Source: Rodentolepis nana
Lineage: Eukaryota; Platyhelminthes; Cestoda; Cyclophyllidea; Hymenolepididae
Length of the DNA stretch: 25,742 bases
Reading direction: 5' to 3'
Assembly (NCBI GenBank): GCA_900617975.1
Contig: UZAE01012504.1
Location: 1-25,742 of the forward strand
This document shows, piece by piece, positions 11,566 through 20,885 of this stretch; position 1 is the stretch's first letter, and every line of letters starts with the position of its first letter. The notes under the pieces are model-generated. The model was not told the DNA's origin and searched no databases. It worked only from the letters and a program-made list of their open reading frames with translations. A program made the position numbers and the translations under genes.

Positions 11566-11777
11566 AATGATAGTAATTATTTGCCCTTTAGTTGGCTTCG
11601 GGTGTCAGAGAGGGGAGGAGGTTGGGGAATGGAAGAGTAAACCACAGTTGGAAAAGAGGACAGACAGGCACAAGGGTAGAGAAAAAGGTAAGGTGAGTAC
11701 TGTTGAAGTAACGAATATTGCGTATGAGTATACGTTGCCAGAGTGCACCACGTGGAGGAATATCTATTACACACCCC
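11566..11777 (-). repeat. SINE-like family, copy 7 (internally deleted)
   Basis: On the minus strand it begins 'ggggtgtgtaatagatatt' and keeps the 'caacgtatactcatacg' block, then loses about 70 bases around the 'ggcagttgac' segment. It keeps 'agtactcaccttacc' and ends beside the tail of copy 6. Confidence 0.88.
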
Positions 11778-11849
11778 AGAATGAGAATATTTCAAGGTAC
11801 AAAGTCTAATTAGCATATATTGTAGTCTACTCCAATCTGAAGGGTTCGC

Positions 11850-11960
11850 AACGCCACTACGACTGAACGAAGAAATCTCATACTCACCCATACCGACTCG
11901 AAGGTGCTGCCGTACTTCTTATTGAGTAGGGATCAAGTACGGCTACTAAGCAATAGTCCC
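11850..11960. repeat. Second dispersed repeat family, copy B2 (partial)
   Basis: Shares 'aacgcca', 'ctgaacgaagaaatctcat', 'ctcgaaggtg' and 'aagcaatagtc' in the same order as 17218-17370. It lacks the 'gtagtgagtaagtgcg' block. Confidence 0.6.
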
Positions 11961-12058
11961 TTCATTGTATTTTAATGATAGACACAGCCCAAATAAACGC
12001 TTTCTATCTGTACGTCTGTCTGTTACACTATTATTAGTGTAGCAATATACAAAAAAAT

Positions 12059-12104
<46 letters not shown>

Positions 12105-12107
12105 CCG

Positions 12108-12149
<42 letters not shown>

Positions 12150-12943
12150 CGGAATAAAGAGTTTACTAAGAAATATAGATTCAGGTAGTCGGAGATAACC
12201 AACAGACTTAGCATTAGTAAATAAAATAATTTTTGGATATTATATCACCTTTCAGCAAAAGGTGCGAATTTCCTTTCAAGTTAAATTACCCACCCTCTCT
12301 CCACCCATCGTCGAACTATGCATTATGTTACGAAGGGCAGAGTTTGCACCCGCTACAATATTTGGTCACGGTTAAAAAAATACAGGAAACAGCACTTTCG
12401 CTCTCTACAAAAAGCTAATAATTTTTTATGGTGGAATTCATTTTAATCAATTTAATAGAGCTGTTATGGTGAGAGCTACTGCGTTATGTAGCCCTTAGAA
12501 TTGTTGTCAAGACTATTAGTTTAAAGCACTGTTGGCGAATTTTTTTTAATTTGAATGTTTAAGCATACTAAATTAATGCCCTGTTCGTTTTGACGGTAGG
12601 CTTTCAATTTGCCTTTAACACATTTACCATTCGATTTGCCCGTTAAATTCTCCCTTAAATTGAATAGTTATGCAATTGGCTTTATCTGCAACAAATTTGC
12701 GTGCAATTAATCATTAGCAATGTTCGAAATAATTAAAATTAAATGGCAAAATTATCTTGTCCTAACCAACCCCTACCCCTTGTCACGATCAACTGTTTTT
12801 TTCGAGAAGGGAAGACATAATTCTAACTTTCTAGAAGTCGAAATTGGCGATCTCTGACATAACGGGTCTGCTCATAGGGAATAACTTAAAGCGTCAACTA
12901 ACAATAAACATGGTGGAAAGGAAATTATCAAAAGTATGAGATC
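11961..12943. other. AT-rich interval without a supported gene
   Basis: Contains the AT palindrome described separately. I see no other gene or repeat. Confidence 0.5.
12060..12155. repeat. (AT)n microsatellite containing a 54-bp perfect palindrome
   Basis: An AT dinucleotide run is split by 'aattccgtt' at 12101-12109 and ends with 'aacggaat' at 12148-12155. The span 12102-12155 is a perfect inverted repeat, with arms starting 'attccgttatata', able to form a cruciform or hairpin. Confidence 0.95.
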
Positions 12944-13274
12944 TTATTTATTTATATCAAATGACAGGCTTTATGATAGTCATCAATATCCCTTTAGGGG
13001 ACAACGGGCTTCTCAGATTGGAGAAACATCAAATTCACAGAAAGTCGAGGGAGAGGGGGAGAGAAGAGTGAATCACAGACTTAAAAAGAAATAGACACAA
13101 AAGAGGAGAAAAAAGGTAAGGTAAGGTGAGTACTGTGGAAGTGGTCGAAATGATCTACAGTTGGGACATGGTAGTTTGATGTCAAAAGTCAACTGCCGGT
13201 TAATGGACTTTTTTGCAGTATGAGTATACGTTGCTCAGGATACACCACATGGAGGTAAGTCTATCGCCCGCCCC
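12944..13274 (-). repeat. SINE-like family, copy 8
   Basis: A full-length minus-strand copy. It is followed after only 18 bases by another copy in the same orientation. On the plus strand, 'cttttttgcag' (13208-13218) followed by 'ggaggtaagt' (13251-13260) gives a particularly strong acceptor-donor arrangement. No certain target-site duplication; the left flank 'tatgagat' is similar to 'tacgagat' in the spacer. Confidence 0.93.
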
Positions 13275-13292
13275 ACGAAGAATACGAGATAT

Positions 13293-13621
13293 TTATTTAT
13301 TTATATCAAATGGTAGGCTTTATGATAGTTATCATTAGCACTTTAGTTGACTTCAGGCTTCACAGAGGGAGAGGAACATCAAATCGAAAAAAGTCGAGAG
13401 TGGGGGGGGGGAACAGAAGAGTGTTTTAAAGATGGAAAAGAAACAGACACAAAGGTAGATGAAAATTGAGGTGAGTACTGTGGAAGTAGTCGAATATGAC
13501 ATACAGTGGGGTCATGATAGGTTTAGCTCAGAAGTCAACTGCCGGTTTATAGACTTTTTTGTAGCATGAGTATACATTGCCCAGGGTGCACCCCGTGAAG
13601 GTAAGTCAATCGCACATCCCG
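13293..13621 (-). repeat. SINE-like family, copy 9, with target-site duplication
   Basis: A full-length copy flanked by 'gaatacgagatat' (13280-13292) and 'gaatacgtgatat' (13622-13634), 13 bp with one mismatch. It contains a G10 run at 13402-13411, in the position where other copies have a shorter G/C run. Confidence 0.94.
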
Positions 13622-13634
13622 GAATACGTGATAT

Positions 13635-15109
13635 AAATAGAGGAAAATTAAGCTTTGAACTGTTCGGGTATTGAGGCGTGAATTAAGCCCTTTTTGGGAG
13701 CTTAGTAGGCTCACAGATTTCATCAAGGTTACAGTACAAAATTCTGACCAATATGGCCAACATTTCTACACTATTGTACAGCTTCGCTATCCTGCATATT
13801 GAACTTATCATCCATTCTAATATCGGTGAATAATTGTAGTTAGTCCATGAGTCATGATACTGTAGCCTATTCAATCACTAGAAATGCACTGGTAACTTTT
13901 TTGGCCAATGACATTTTTTAGTTTAACTTTCTTCTCAACAGTTTGGATAAACTATCCACCGCTCAATTTGATGCCACGCTCATTATCCGCCACATCAATC
14001 CAACTTCATGCATGGGTCGGCATACGGCATAAAATCTAATTTATGGTCCACTGCTCCAAAAATAGATTTTCTTCGGTACTATTATGGAATTCATCCAAAA
14101 TAAAGTTGATTCAAACCAAGCTCGCTATGCTAGCCAAAACTGAAATACAGAATAAATAGCCTCTGCATGGGTCAAAGTGAAATTTTAAAAAATAAAGATG
14201 GATTTTAGATCATTGTTTGAAGGCTTCCTCTGAATAATTCTTTCGCAGTCAAGTTAAAAAAACTCGTTTATCAATTTAAAATAAATTCCTACATTGTTTA
14301 TTTTAGGCGAACTGGAATTCAATAATTGACTTTTAAACCAGCTATTTTGTAGTGTTTACATTGAAGTATGGCATTACAAAAGAATTGTAATTAATTGTAA
14401 TTAAAAATAAAAATTCAATTTGTGATCAATCATTATATACACAATAGGAAAAGTGAAAAGCATAAGTCCTAAGTGTTGCATGAAATTTGCTTCAATATAT
14501 CACAAAGCGGTATTTCAAAAATATTAAGCATCAATAATGCGACTACCAAGAGTCGATGGTACAATACGTTCTTGCCAGAGACTTAACAACTATCTTAATT
14601 AGCATTCAAATTCAATATGCAGGCAACTCAACGACCAAGTTACAATAAAATCAGAATTTCGAGTTTTTACTATAATAATTTTAAAAGATTTGCTTCAACT
14701 TAATCATACTTAGGAGAAAATATAGTTGCTAAGAGTTAAAAACCAAGGTGATCGCACAATCAAGGAGAAACAAGAGTTCGAAAATATAGGGAACAAATGA
14801 AATCATTGACTGAAATGCAATAAAGTAATACAAAATAAATGAGTGTGATCAAAATTTAATAATAAAGTAAATTTAATATAGAAAACAGAAATAAGAATAT
14901 ATTAGATAGCACAAACATTATATTGAGGTAATTAGTAAATTATCCGATTGAATAAACAGTCACAATATTTAATTATAAAATTAGCTGCGTCACAAATAAA
15001 AAATAACAAATTAGTAAGACAAACTAACATAAATTAAATTTGTATTCATAAATTATTAAAAAATTCAAAGTGTGTTCAATAGCTTAGCAGCACTGGTGCA
15101 CTTTTGAAA
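13635..15109. other. AT-rich intergenic DNA upstream of the SWIB gene
   Basis: No gene or family repeat is seen. The last 100 bases precede the SWIB start. A 'gcttagcag' at 15082-15090 could serve as a trans-splicing acceptor 19 bases before the ATG, as flatworms use spliced leaders, but this is only a possibility. No TATA-type promoter can be singled out in such AT-rich DNA. Confidence 0.5.
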
Positions 15110-15878
15110 ATGGCAGAACCTACCGATACTCAGTTAGAGGAGGCGATTGAGGGTGTGTTGTGATAGGATCTATAATAAATTTTTCTGTTAGAAATCCTTA
15201 AAAATGCTGACCTAAATGTCGTTACCGGTAAAAAGGTTCGCAGAACTTTAGAAGATCGTTTCAATATTGATCTGGATGATAGAAAAGATCGAATCGATGA
15301 AATGATCATGAAATATTTGCAGTCGCGTGCGAAAAATTCCAAAGCGGCTGGGGGTAATTACATCTTTTGCTGTTATGTTTAGATGAGTCTGATTCTGGCG
15401 ATAGCGTTAGCTCTCTTGAGGAAACCTCTCCTAAGCGTCGGAGGGCGTCGGATGATAAGTATGCTCGTGCTGTTCATGCGGAAGAAAATGGAATGCGACG
15501 TCGTAAATCAGCTCGTATGTGCATAATAGTGGAAGTAAACTGTCCTGTTTAGCAAAGCCAAAGGAAGCTAAAAAGTCCAAGAGTGGTGGTGGCGGTGGTT
15601 TCACTGTCCCTGTCACTTTATCTCCTGAAATGGCCGAACATGTAGGAGAGCCAGCATTAACTAGGGCCCAACTTGTAAAGCACTTTTGGGCTGAGGCTAA
15701 AGAGAAGAATCTATTTGTAAGTCTGCATTCAATTTTCACCTAATTTCTAAATTATTTCAAGGATCCTGAGAATCGACAATTTGTCATTTGTGACGAGAGT
15801 TGGAAAAAGCTGTTTGGCAAAAGCCGGTTCAAGATGTTCGGTATTTCAAAGCTGTTAAATCAACATATTGTTAAGTAA
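15110..15878 (+). CDS. DEK_C and SWIB/MDM2 domain protein, five exons
   Basis: Joining exons 15110-15152, 15192-15353, 15383-15514, 15553-15716 and 15762-15878 gives 205 residues and a TAA stop with every phase matching. Introns are 39, 29, 38 and 45 nt, all GT-AG, and at least the second and third carry in-frame stops if retained. Residues about 10-60 form a DEK C-terminal-like helical domain ('EEILKNADLNVVTGKKVRR'). An acidic/serine stretch and two basic clusters ('PKRRRAS', 'RRRKSAPKPKEAKKSKS') follow, likely nuclear-localisation signals, then a G5 linker. Residues 129-203 form a SWIB domain with 'LTRAQLVKHFW', 'DPENRQFVICDE' and 'KMFGISKLLNQHI'. The DEK_C + SWIB order is that of yeast Tri1/Uaf30-type proteins, which act in chromatin and RNA polymerase I transcription. 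A nuclear chromatin role is inferred. The ATG is the first in frame and gives a complete DEK_C fold. Confidence 0.9.
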
Positions 15879-15896
15879 TATATTTTGTACTAATAC

Positions 15897-15902
15897 AATA
15901 AA
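15897..15902 (+). promoter_or_regulatory. Polyadenylation signal of the SWIB gene
   Basis: A canonical AATAAA lies 19 bases after the stop codon, implying a very short 3' UTR. Confidence 0.7.
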
Positions 15903-17217
15903 TCCACTTATATGTGTTTAACAATTCTTTCTTTATTTACAAGTACCTGGGGTTGTTTGGCTCCGTCCAGTTAATCTGTTTAATACAACTGGCATCATAA
16001 TGGGTTAATTTTTTAGACTTTATTTGGCCCAAATTGGCCTCAAATTAGTGCAGTAAAATTAAATTTGCGTGCATTAGAGACCGAACTAATTGAGTGGTAT
16101 GGTAAGTCGGCTAATTGATTAAATAGACAGAATGTTTAATTTTTATTGCAGATGGTTTGATTGAATTAAGGACTGTTAGCAATGTGACCTACATGCGTAT
16201 GCATACACACTTATCAGTCTACTGTTATTGACTTTTGAAAAAACCCCTAGAGGCTAGTGTTAGAATGACCAAATCAATGGCCCTCTTTAACAACTTCATC
16301 GCCTTCTTTAAGTTTAATATAACTGCAGTTAATCAAACCTGTCACACGAAAAAATAATTCGTACTTAAATTGCAATTGAACAGTCACAAGTTTTTATTAA
16401 TATATTCAAAAAAATGTTCCCTAAGTGGAGTGATTTTCGTAGTTCAGTATTGGGCCTTAACATTGGTTAAAGATAGCTTGCGTACACAGAGAGAACAAAT
16501 TTCTCGTTAAACTCCGAGTCGCTTGAGGAAGACACCTCGGAACAAATCACTAAACAATAGCGAATGTTGTTGGAATGTCTTGAATTCACCCAGAATTTCT
16601 AAAAGCACATAACTCAGGAGAATTTCACTTTGGCAACTTCATTTGGTGTGAGGTAGTTAGGAGTTTTTTTGCGTGATTCTCCTAAAAAAGAAAGTCTATA
16701 GTCATTCGCTAATTTGAGAGAAAACAATAAGGCTATCACGGGAAACATCCAGACATTTTGGAAGGATTAATAAGTCAAGTCCTTTTGGAATCTAGACGTT
16801 TAAATTGGAAATCCGTATGACGTGATTTTGTGAGATTTCGCGCCCAAAACTTTTAGTATAGTTTTTTTGTGACACTTCTTCTGGACACCGGAGCTGGGAG
16901 CTCATTGGAGATTGTGATAATCGATCCCCCAGTGTCTATGGAATCAATCTTCGCTGTTGAAATTGTTCACACAGATTTCTGGGGAATAACTTACATCAAT
17001 CACTTCAATCAAGCCTTCTGTAAAGCTGCCTTAATAACATCCTCTACGAAATTCTACGAACAGCCCTCACCATATTACTGTCTATCTTAGCATTTAAAAC
17101 TGTACGGAAGGCCACGTATGGAAACTGTTTCAATAGCTGCGCTCAAAACTAAATTGAAATTTAATTTAATCTAAGAGTCCATTTTGGTCCTTATGACAGC
17201 CGGCTTGTTGAGTGTAC
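15903..17217. other. Intergenic DNA without a supported gene
   Basis: Contains the duplicated segment at 16265-16341 and a short open frame at 16863-17090 with a 'LLLDTGAGSSL' motif reminiscent of retroelement aspartic proteases, preceded closely by an in-frame stop. Nothing else is supported. Confidence 0.5.
16265..16341. repeat. Duplicated segment, empty-site copy
   Basis: Positions 16265-16318 match 17802-17855 without gaps (47 of 54 identical, mostly transition differences). Positions 16319-16341 match 18186-18208 without gaps (17 of 23). The second copy is split by SINE copy 10 and its target duplication; this one is uninterrupted and therefore shows the pre-insertion state. Confidence 0.8.
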
Positions 17218-17370
17218 AACGCTGTCATGGCTGAACAAAGAAATCTCATGCGCGCTCAGACAGACTTGAAGGTGGGCCCGCGCCACTTGGTGCGTAGTGA
17301 GTAAGTGCGTCGTGGGAGGAGAGACCTCCCAGTTAGCCAATAATCAATAGTCGCTGACTCGCACGGTCAC
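17218..17370. repeat. Second dispersed repeat family, copy B3
   Basis: The copy starts 'caacgctgtcatggctgaac' and includes 'gcgtagtgagtaagtgcg' and 'agccaataatcaatagtcg'. It aligns in block order with 9707-9851 and in part with 11850-11960. Confidence 0.65.
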
Positions 17371-17801
17371 TGTCATCACCTTGAAGAAGTGATTTATTCA
17401 AAATCTGTCAGATTCTCGATTATAATTAAGTACAGTTGCTTCGTAGAGTGGAGCCTGATCTAACAACGCCCTTATTACTTTTTAAAAGGTCCAATTAGTC
17501 AAACGCCGGAAAGAGGAAAGTTGAATAAACTGCAGATTAAAAGACGCCTTTTTATTTAGAAATGTTTTCAATTTACGTAGAGGTGGATATTCATTAAGTG
17601 GTTCTCCTTTCGGCTAGCCAATAATCGCCTCGTTGAGGCTTTCAATGGTGCTCTTTAATATCCCCGCGTGAGCGTAGAAATCCTAAAATGCACTGCTTCC
17701 TTCGAGATCACCGAAAATATTTGATTTTGTTCAGAACACTTACCAAAATTCAACAAGGTGTAAAGCAGCCCATGTAATTTTGAACTCGGGTTCACGCTGG
17801 C

Positions 17802-17855
17802 ATGACCAAATCGATAACCCTCTTCAACAACTTCATTGCCTTCTTATAGTTTAAT
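17802..17855. repeat. Duplicated segment, left half of the SINE-filled copy
   Basis: Homologous to 16265-16318. The homology resumes at 18186, immediately after the SINE and its right target duplication. Confidence 0.8.
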
Positions 17856-18173
17856 GCTTATATCAAATGGCAGGCGTTTTGATAGCTATCATTAGCCTTT
17901 TAGTTGACTTCAGGTTTCACAAAGGGGACGGAACATCAAAGTGAGAAAACTCGAGAGGGGGAGGAGAACAGAAGGGTGTTTCAAAGATGTAAAAGAGGCA
18001 GACACAAAGGTCGAGAATAGGGTAAGGCGAGTACTGTGAAAGTGATGGAATATGACATACAGTGGGGTGATGGTAGCTTGAAGTGGGAAATCAACTGCCG
18101 GTTAATCGGCTTTTGACGTATGAGTATTAGTTGCCCAGGTTGCACCACGTGAGGTAAGTCTATCGCACACCCC
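17856..18173 (-). repeat. SINE-like family, copy 10, with target-site duplication
   Basis: A full-length minus-strand copy flanked by 'ttatagtttaat' (17844-17855) and 'ttatagttcaat' (18174-18185), 12 bp with one mismatch. The empty paralogous site at 16265-16341 confirms the element's ends to within a base or so. Confidence 0.95.
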
Positions 18174-18185
18174 TTATAGTTCAAT

Positions 18186-19347
18186 ATGACTCCATTGAAG
18201 CATACCTGCTTACTTCTTAGATTCTTTGTGCCTAAATAGCTATAATTATTTGCATACTTTAGATAGATGTTTGTATAGCACCGATATTGTATAATTCTTG
18301 GGAATGATTGGTGAAGATTGGGATCAAGGATAATGCGAGTGTTTGTCACGTTCAACCTTCAAAACTCAATGCACGTGTTCTGGAACCAACTCTTCGGTAA
18401 TAGATTTCGCTTGATCTTACTCAATCAACGAGTTTAGAACGACACTTTGATAGATGTCGTATCATGTATATTTGAAAGATCAGTCTCTTATCTTTAGCAA
18501 AGACACTTTAACCTTAGCTCTAATTTGATGGTAAGGTTAAACCTGGCTAGACACCCCCTCTTTGAACCAATGTTCTTCCCTTCTTTCGACATTATTTGTG
18601 AACCTACTCAGTGTTAACCCATTATACTTCAATTCGGACAGACCCAAGTATTCATCTTTATTTCTTATGCACTATATTCTTGAGATTATTCACTGCTACG
18701 AGGTTTAACGGTATAAAATGTCATACCCGCCAAATCGCCACAAGTATATTTTAGGAGAAAACTCATCCCAAAGTGCAACTTAGAGCAATTAATCTTTCCA
18801 AGTTCACTGTTTCGGTAGACATCTCTCAGAGGCACTCATCTCATTGAACTGGACGTCTACTAGCCTCCAATAATTGGAGACAGCTATTAGGATCCCTCCA
18901 ACTTGTGTGGCCAGCAATTCTGCCAAGTCTCAAAGGAACCAGGATTAATTAGCGCAGTTGGCCATGCGCATCGCCATGCGTGGGCCAGATTTCTTGAATC
19001 GGTTTAAAGAGTTCAGAAATGATTTAGATAGCACTCTCTTCTTTGCCAAATAGCAGTCCCCATGAGGCCACTTATAGTAGGCTCAAAAAACGAAGTCGAA
19101 GAGCAGTCGAAACGTGCAAAAATGAAGGGATGGACTGTACACCAAAAAAGTGCATACGCACTTATTTGCTGGTCACCTATTTGGCCTTCAAACGAAAAGT
19201 CTGAATAAACTGAAGATTTCTGTAAATTGTACAACATTCACATAAACCCCTCCCCCACCCCCACCCCCCGTTTCTTTCATTACTCTCTCTCTCTCTCCCG
19301 TTCACAAAAAATGTACAGAATTGGGGCTAACTAAGTGACTCATCACT
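18186..19347. other. Intergenic DNA without a supported gene
   Basis: The first 23 bases are the right half of the duplicated segment. A (CT)n run lies at 19283-19297. I see no gene. Confidence 0.5.
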
Positions 19348-19361
19348 GGTTAAGGGAAGAT

Positions 19362-19684
19362 TTTATTTATTTCAAATGGCAGGCGTTTTGATGGTTATCA
19401 TTAGCCATATAGCTGGCTTCAGGCTTCACAGAGAGAGGAAGGAACATCAAAGTAACAGAAAGTCGAGGGAGGGGAATAGAAGAGTGGTTTACAGTTGTAA
19501 AAGAGACAGACACAAAGGCAGAGAAAAGGTAGGATGATTACTGTGGAAGTGGTAGAATATGGCATCCAGTGGGGTTATGGTAGTTTGAAGTCAGAAGTCA
19601 ACTGCCGGTTAATAGACTTTTTTTGCCGTGTGAGTATACGTTGCCCAGGGTGCACCACGTGGAGGTAAGTCTATTGCACACCCC
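19362..19684 (-). repeat. SINE-like family, copy 11, best-preserved, with perfect 14-bp target-site duplication
   Basis: The direct repeat 'ggttaagggaagat' occurs at 19348-19361 and 19685-19698 without mismatch. On the minus strand the 323-bp element starts 'ggggtgtgcaatagact' and ends 'catttgaaataaataaa'. The perfect duplication makes it the youngest visible insertion and the best reference for the family. Confidence 0.97.
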
Positions 19685-19698
19685 GGTTAAGGGAAGAT

Positions 19699-20885
19699 AA
19701 AGTGATTCGTTTCAGAATCGAATGCCTAAAGGCAAACATGCTTATGCGAGGTGTGCTAGAGTTACACATATGGCTGTCATAGTTTTATTGTTGGTTCGCA
19801 TGATTACCATTTGATGTTAACAAAAACAAGGCAACATTATCCTGAATTCTAGATTTGTTTTTATCGTTTGCAAATCAATAGAGGGCACTCAACACAACTA
19901 GCTTCTAAAAGTGAATGTCTATTTATTTCTTTTAAATCTAGGAAAATGAAGGCAAGCTTTATTGGCAACATCCACTTTCCAACTTTCAAATTGAATATTT
20001 TCGGTTTCACTCAAAACAATTTCACAAATTGCGCCACTTCTGCACTGGATTATCGATTATTGGACCACCCCCCCCCCTCACACTTCAATAGGCATCACCA
20101 CCTGTGGAAAAGCTGTCGCTGCAGTTATTGGTTAATCCGTCAGCCAATCACCCATCAGATTTCAAGCCCTTATCAAAAATGTTGCTAAACAAAGATGCCT
20201 TTGGACTGTAAGACCCCCCCCCCCCAAGAACCTTATTGATAAGGGGATTAATCAGTGAACTGTATGAGGAATACAATCTTCAGTGTACTTTAGGCAGACC
20301 GAGACAAAGAATTAGCACTGCAAATGATCAAAATAGGTGAAAAGAAAATACAGCCGATTTGAACCAACCATAGGCCCCGTTACACTAAAGATAAAATTGA
20401 TTCGTGTTAGTTATCTTAAAACTGATCAATTATAGGTGCATGCTTCCTTCAGCAATCAGGCAAATTCTTTTCCTGAGCCAAAATGCTGTACCATTGAAAA
20501 CCAACATCGATTAGAATTTCCACGAACTTGTCTTGAAAGTCTACGGCTTTTTCTAGAAAATTAATGAGCTTGAGATGATTGGGAAATGATAGGGGGGGGG
20601 GTTAATTAGCCAATGCATCAGTAGCGACGAGATTTCAGTTCCAGACAGAAGCGTGGGAGAAAAAATCACTGAAGCGTGTGATCTGCACATGAGTACATAT
20701 GATAAGAATTTTTAGCAAAGTAAAATGTGTTCACCCTGACGACCAATTAGATTATTTATAAATTCTTTACATTAAAATAACGAAGCAAAACCAAAAAATA
20801 AGGTCATTTGAAGTATATTTGCATGAGTTAATTAACTACAAATTCATCTACAAAAAGGATATCAAATTGTAATTTACAAAGGCAC
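19699..20885. other. Intergenic DNA, 3' flank of the PTCD3-like gene
   Basis: C10 (20068-20077), C12 (20214-20225) and G10 (20592-20601) runs are present. I find no canonical AATAAA on the minus strand close to the PTCD3-like stop at 20886; an AATATA variant occurs near 20812. No gene is supported. Confidence 0.5.

Larger units (their letters stand above)
11224..11786. mobile_element. Inverted SINE dimer with a shared outer direct repeat
   Basis: Two copies of the SINE family meet tail to tail near 11565, one forward (11243-11565) and one reverse (11566-11777). The direct repeat 'agaatgaga' is found at 11224-11232 and at 11778-11786, immediately beside the outer head of the reverse copy and 10 bases from the head of the forward copy. 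Neither copy shows its own duplication at the central junction. This suggests either insertion of the pair as one unit or insertion of the second copy into the tail of the first. Confidence 0.6.

Noticed and set aside
12023..12214. Open frame encoding an Ile-Tyr repeat
   Set aside because: It is a translation of the AT microsatellite.
15431..15739. 102-codon minus-strand open frame
   Set aside because: It is antisense to exons 3 and 4 of the SWIB gene, whose frame is supported by domain homology.
17981..18355. 124-codon minus-strand open frame
   Set aside because: Most of it is SINE copy 10 running into its flank; no domain is recognisable.
18780..19010. Possible coding remnants near 'catgcgcatcgccatgcg'
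   Set aside because: Short peptides on both strands are interrupted by stops and I recognise no family.
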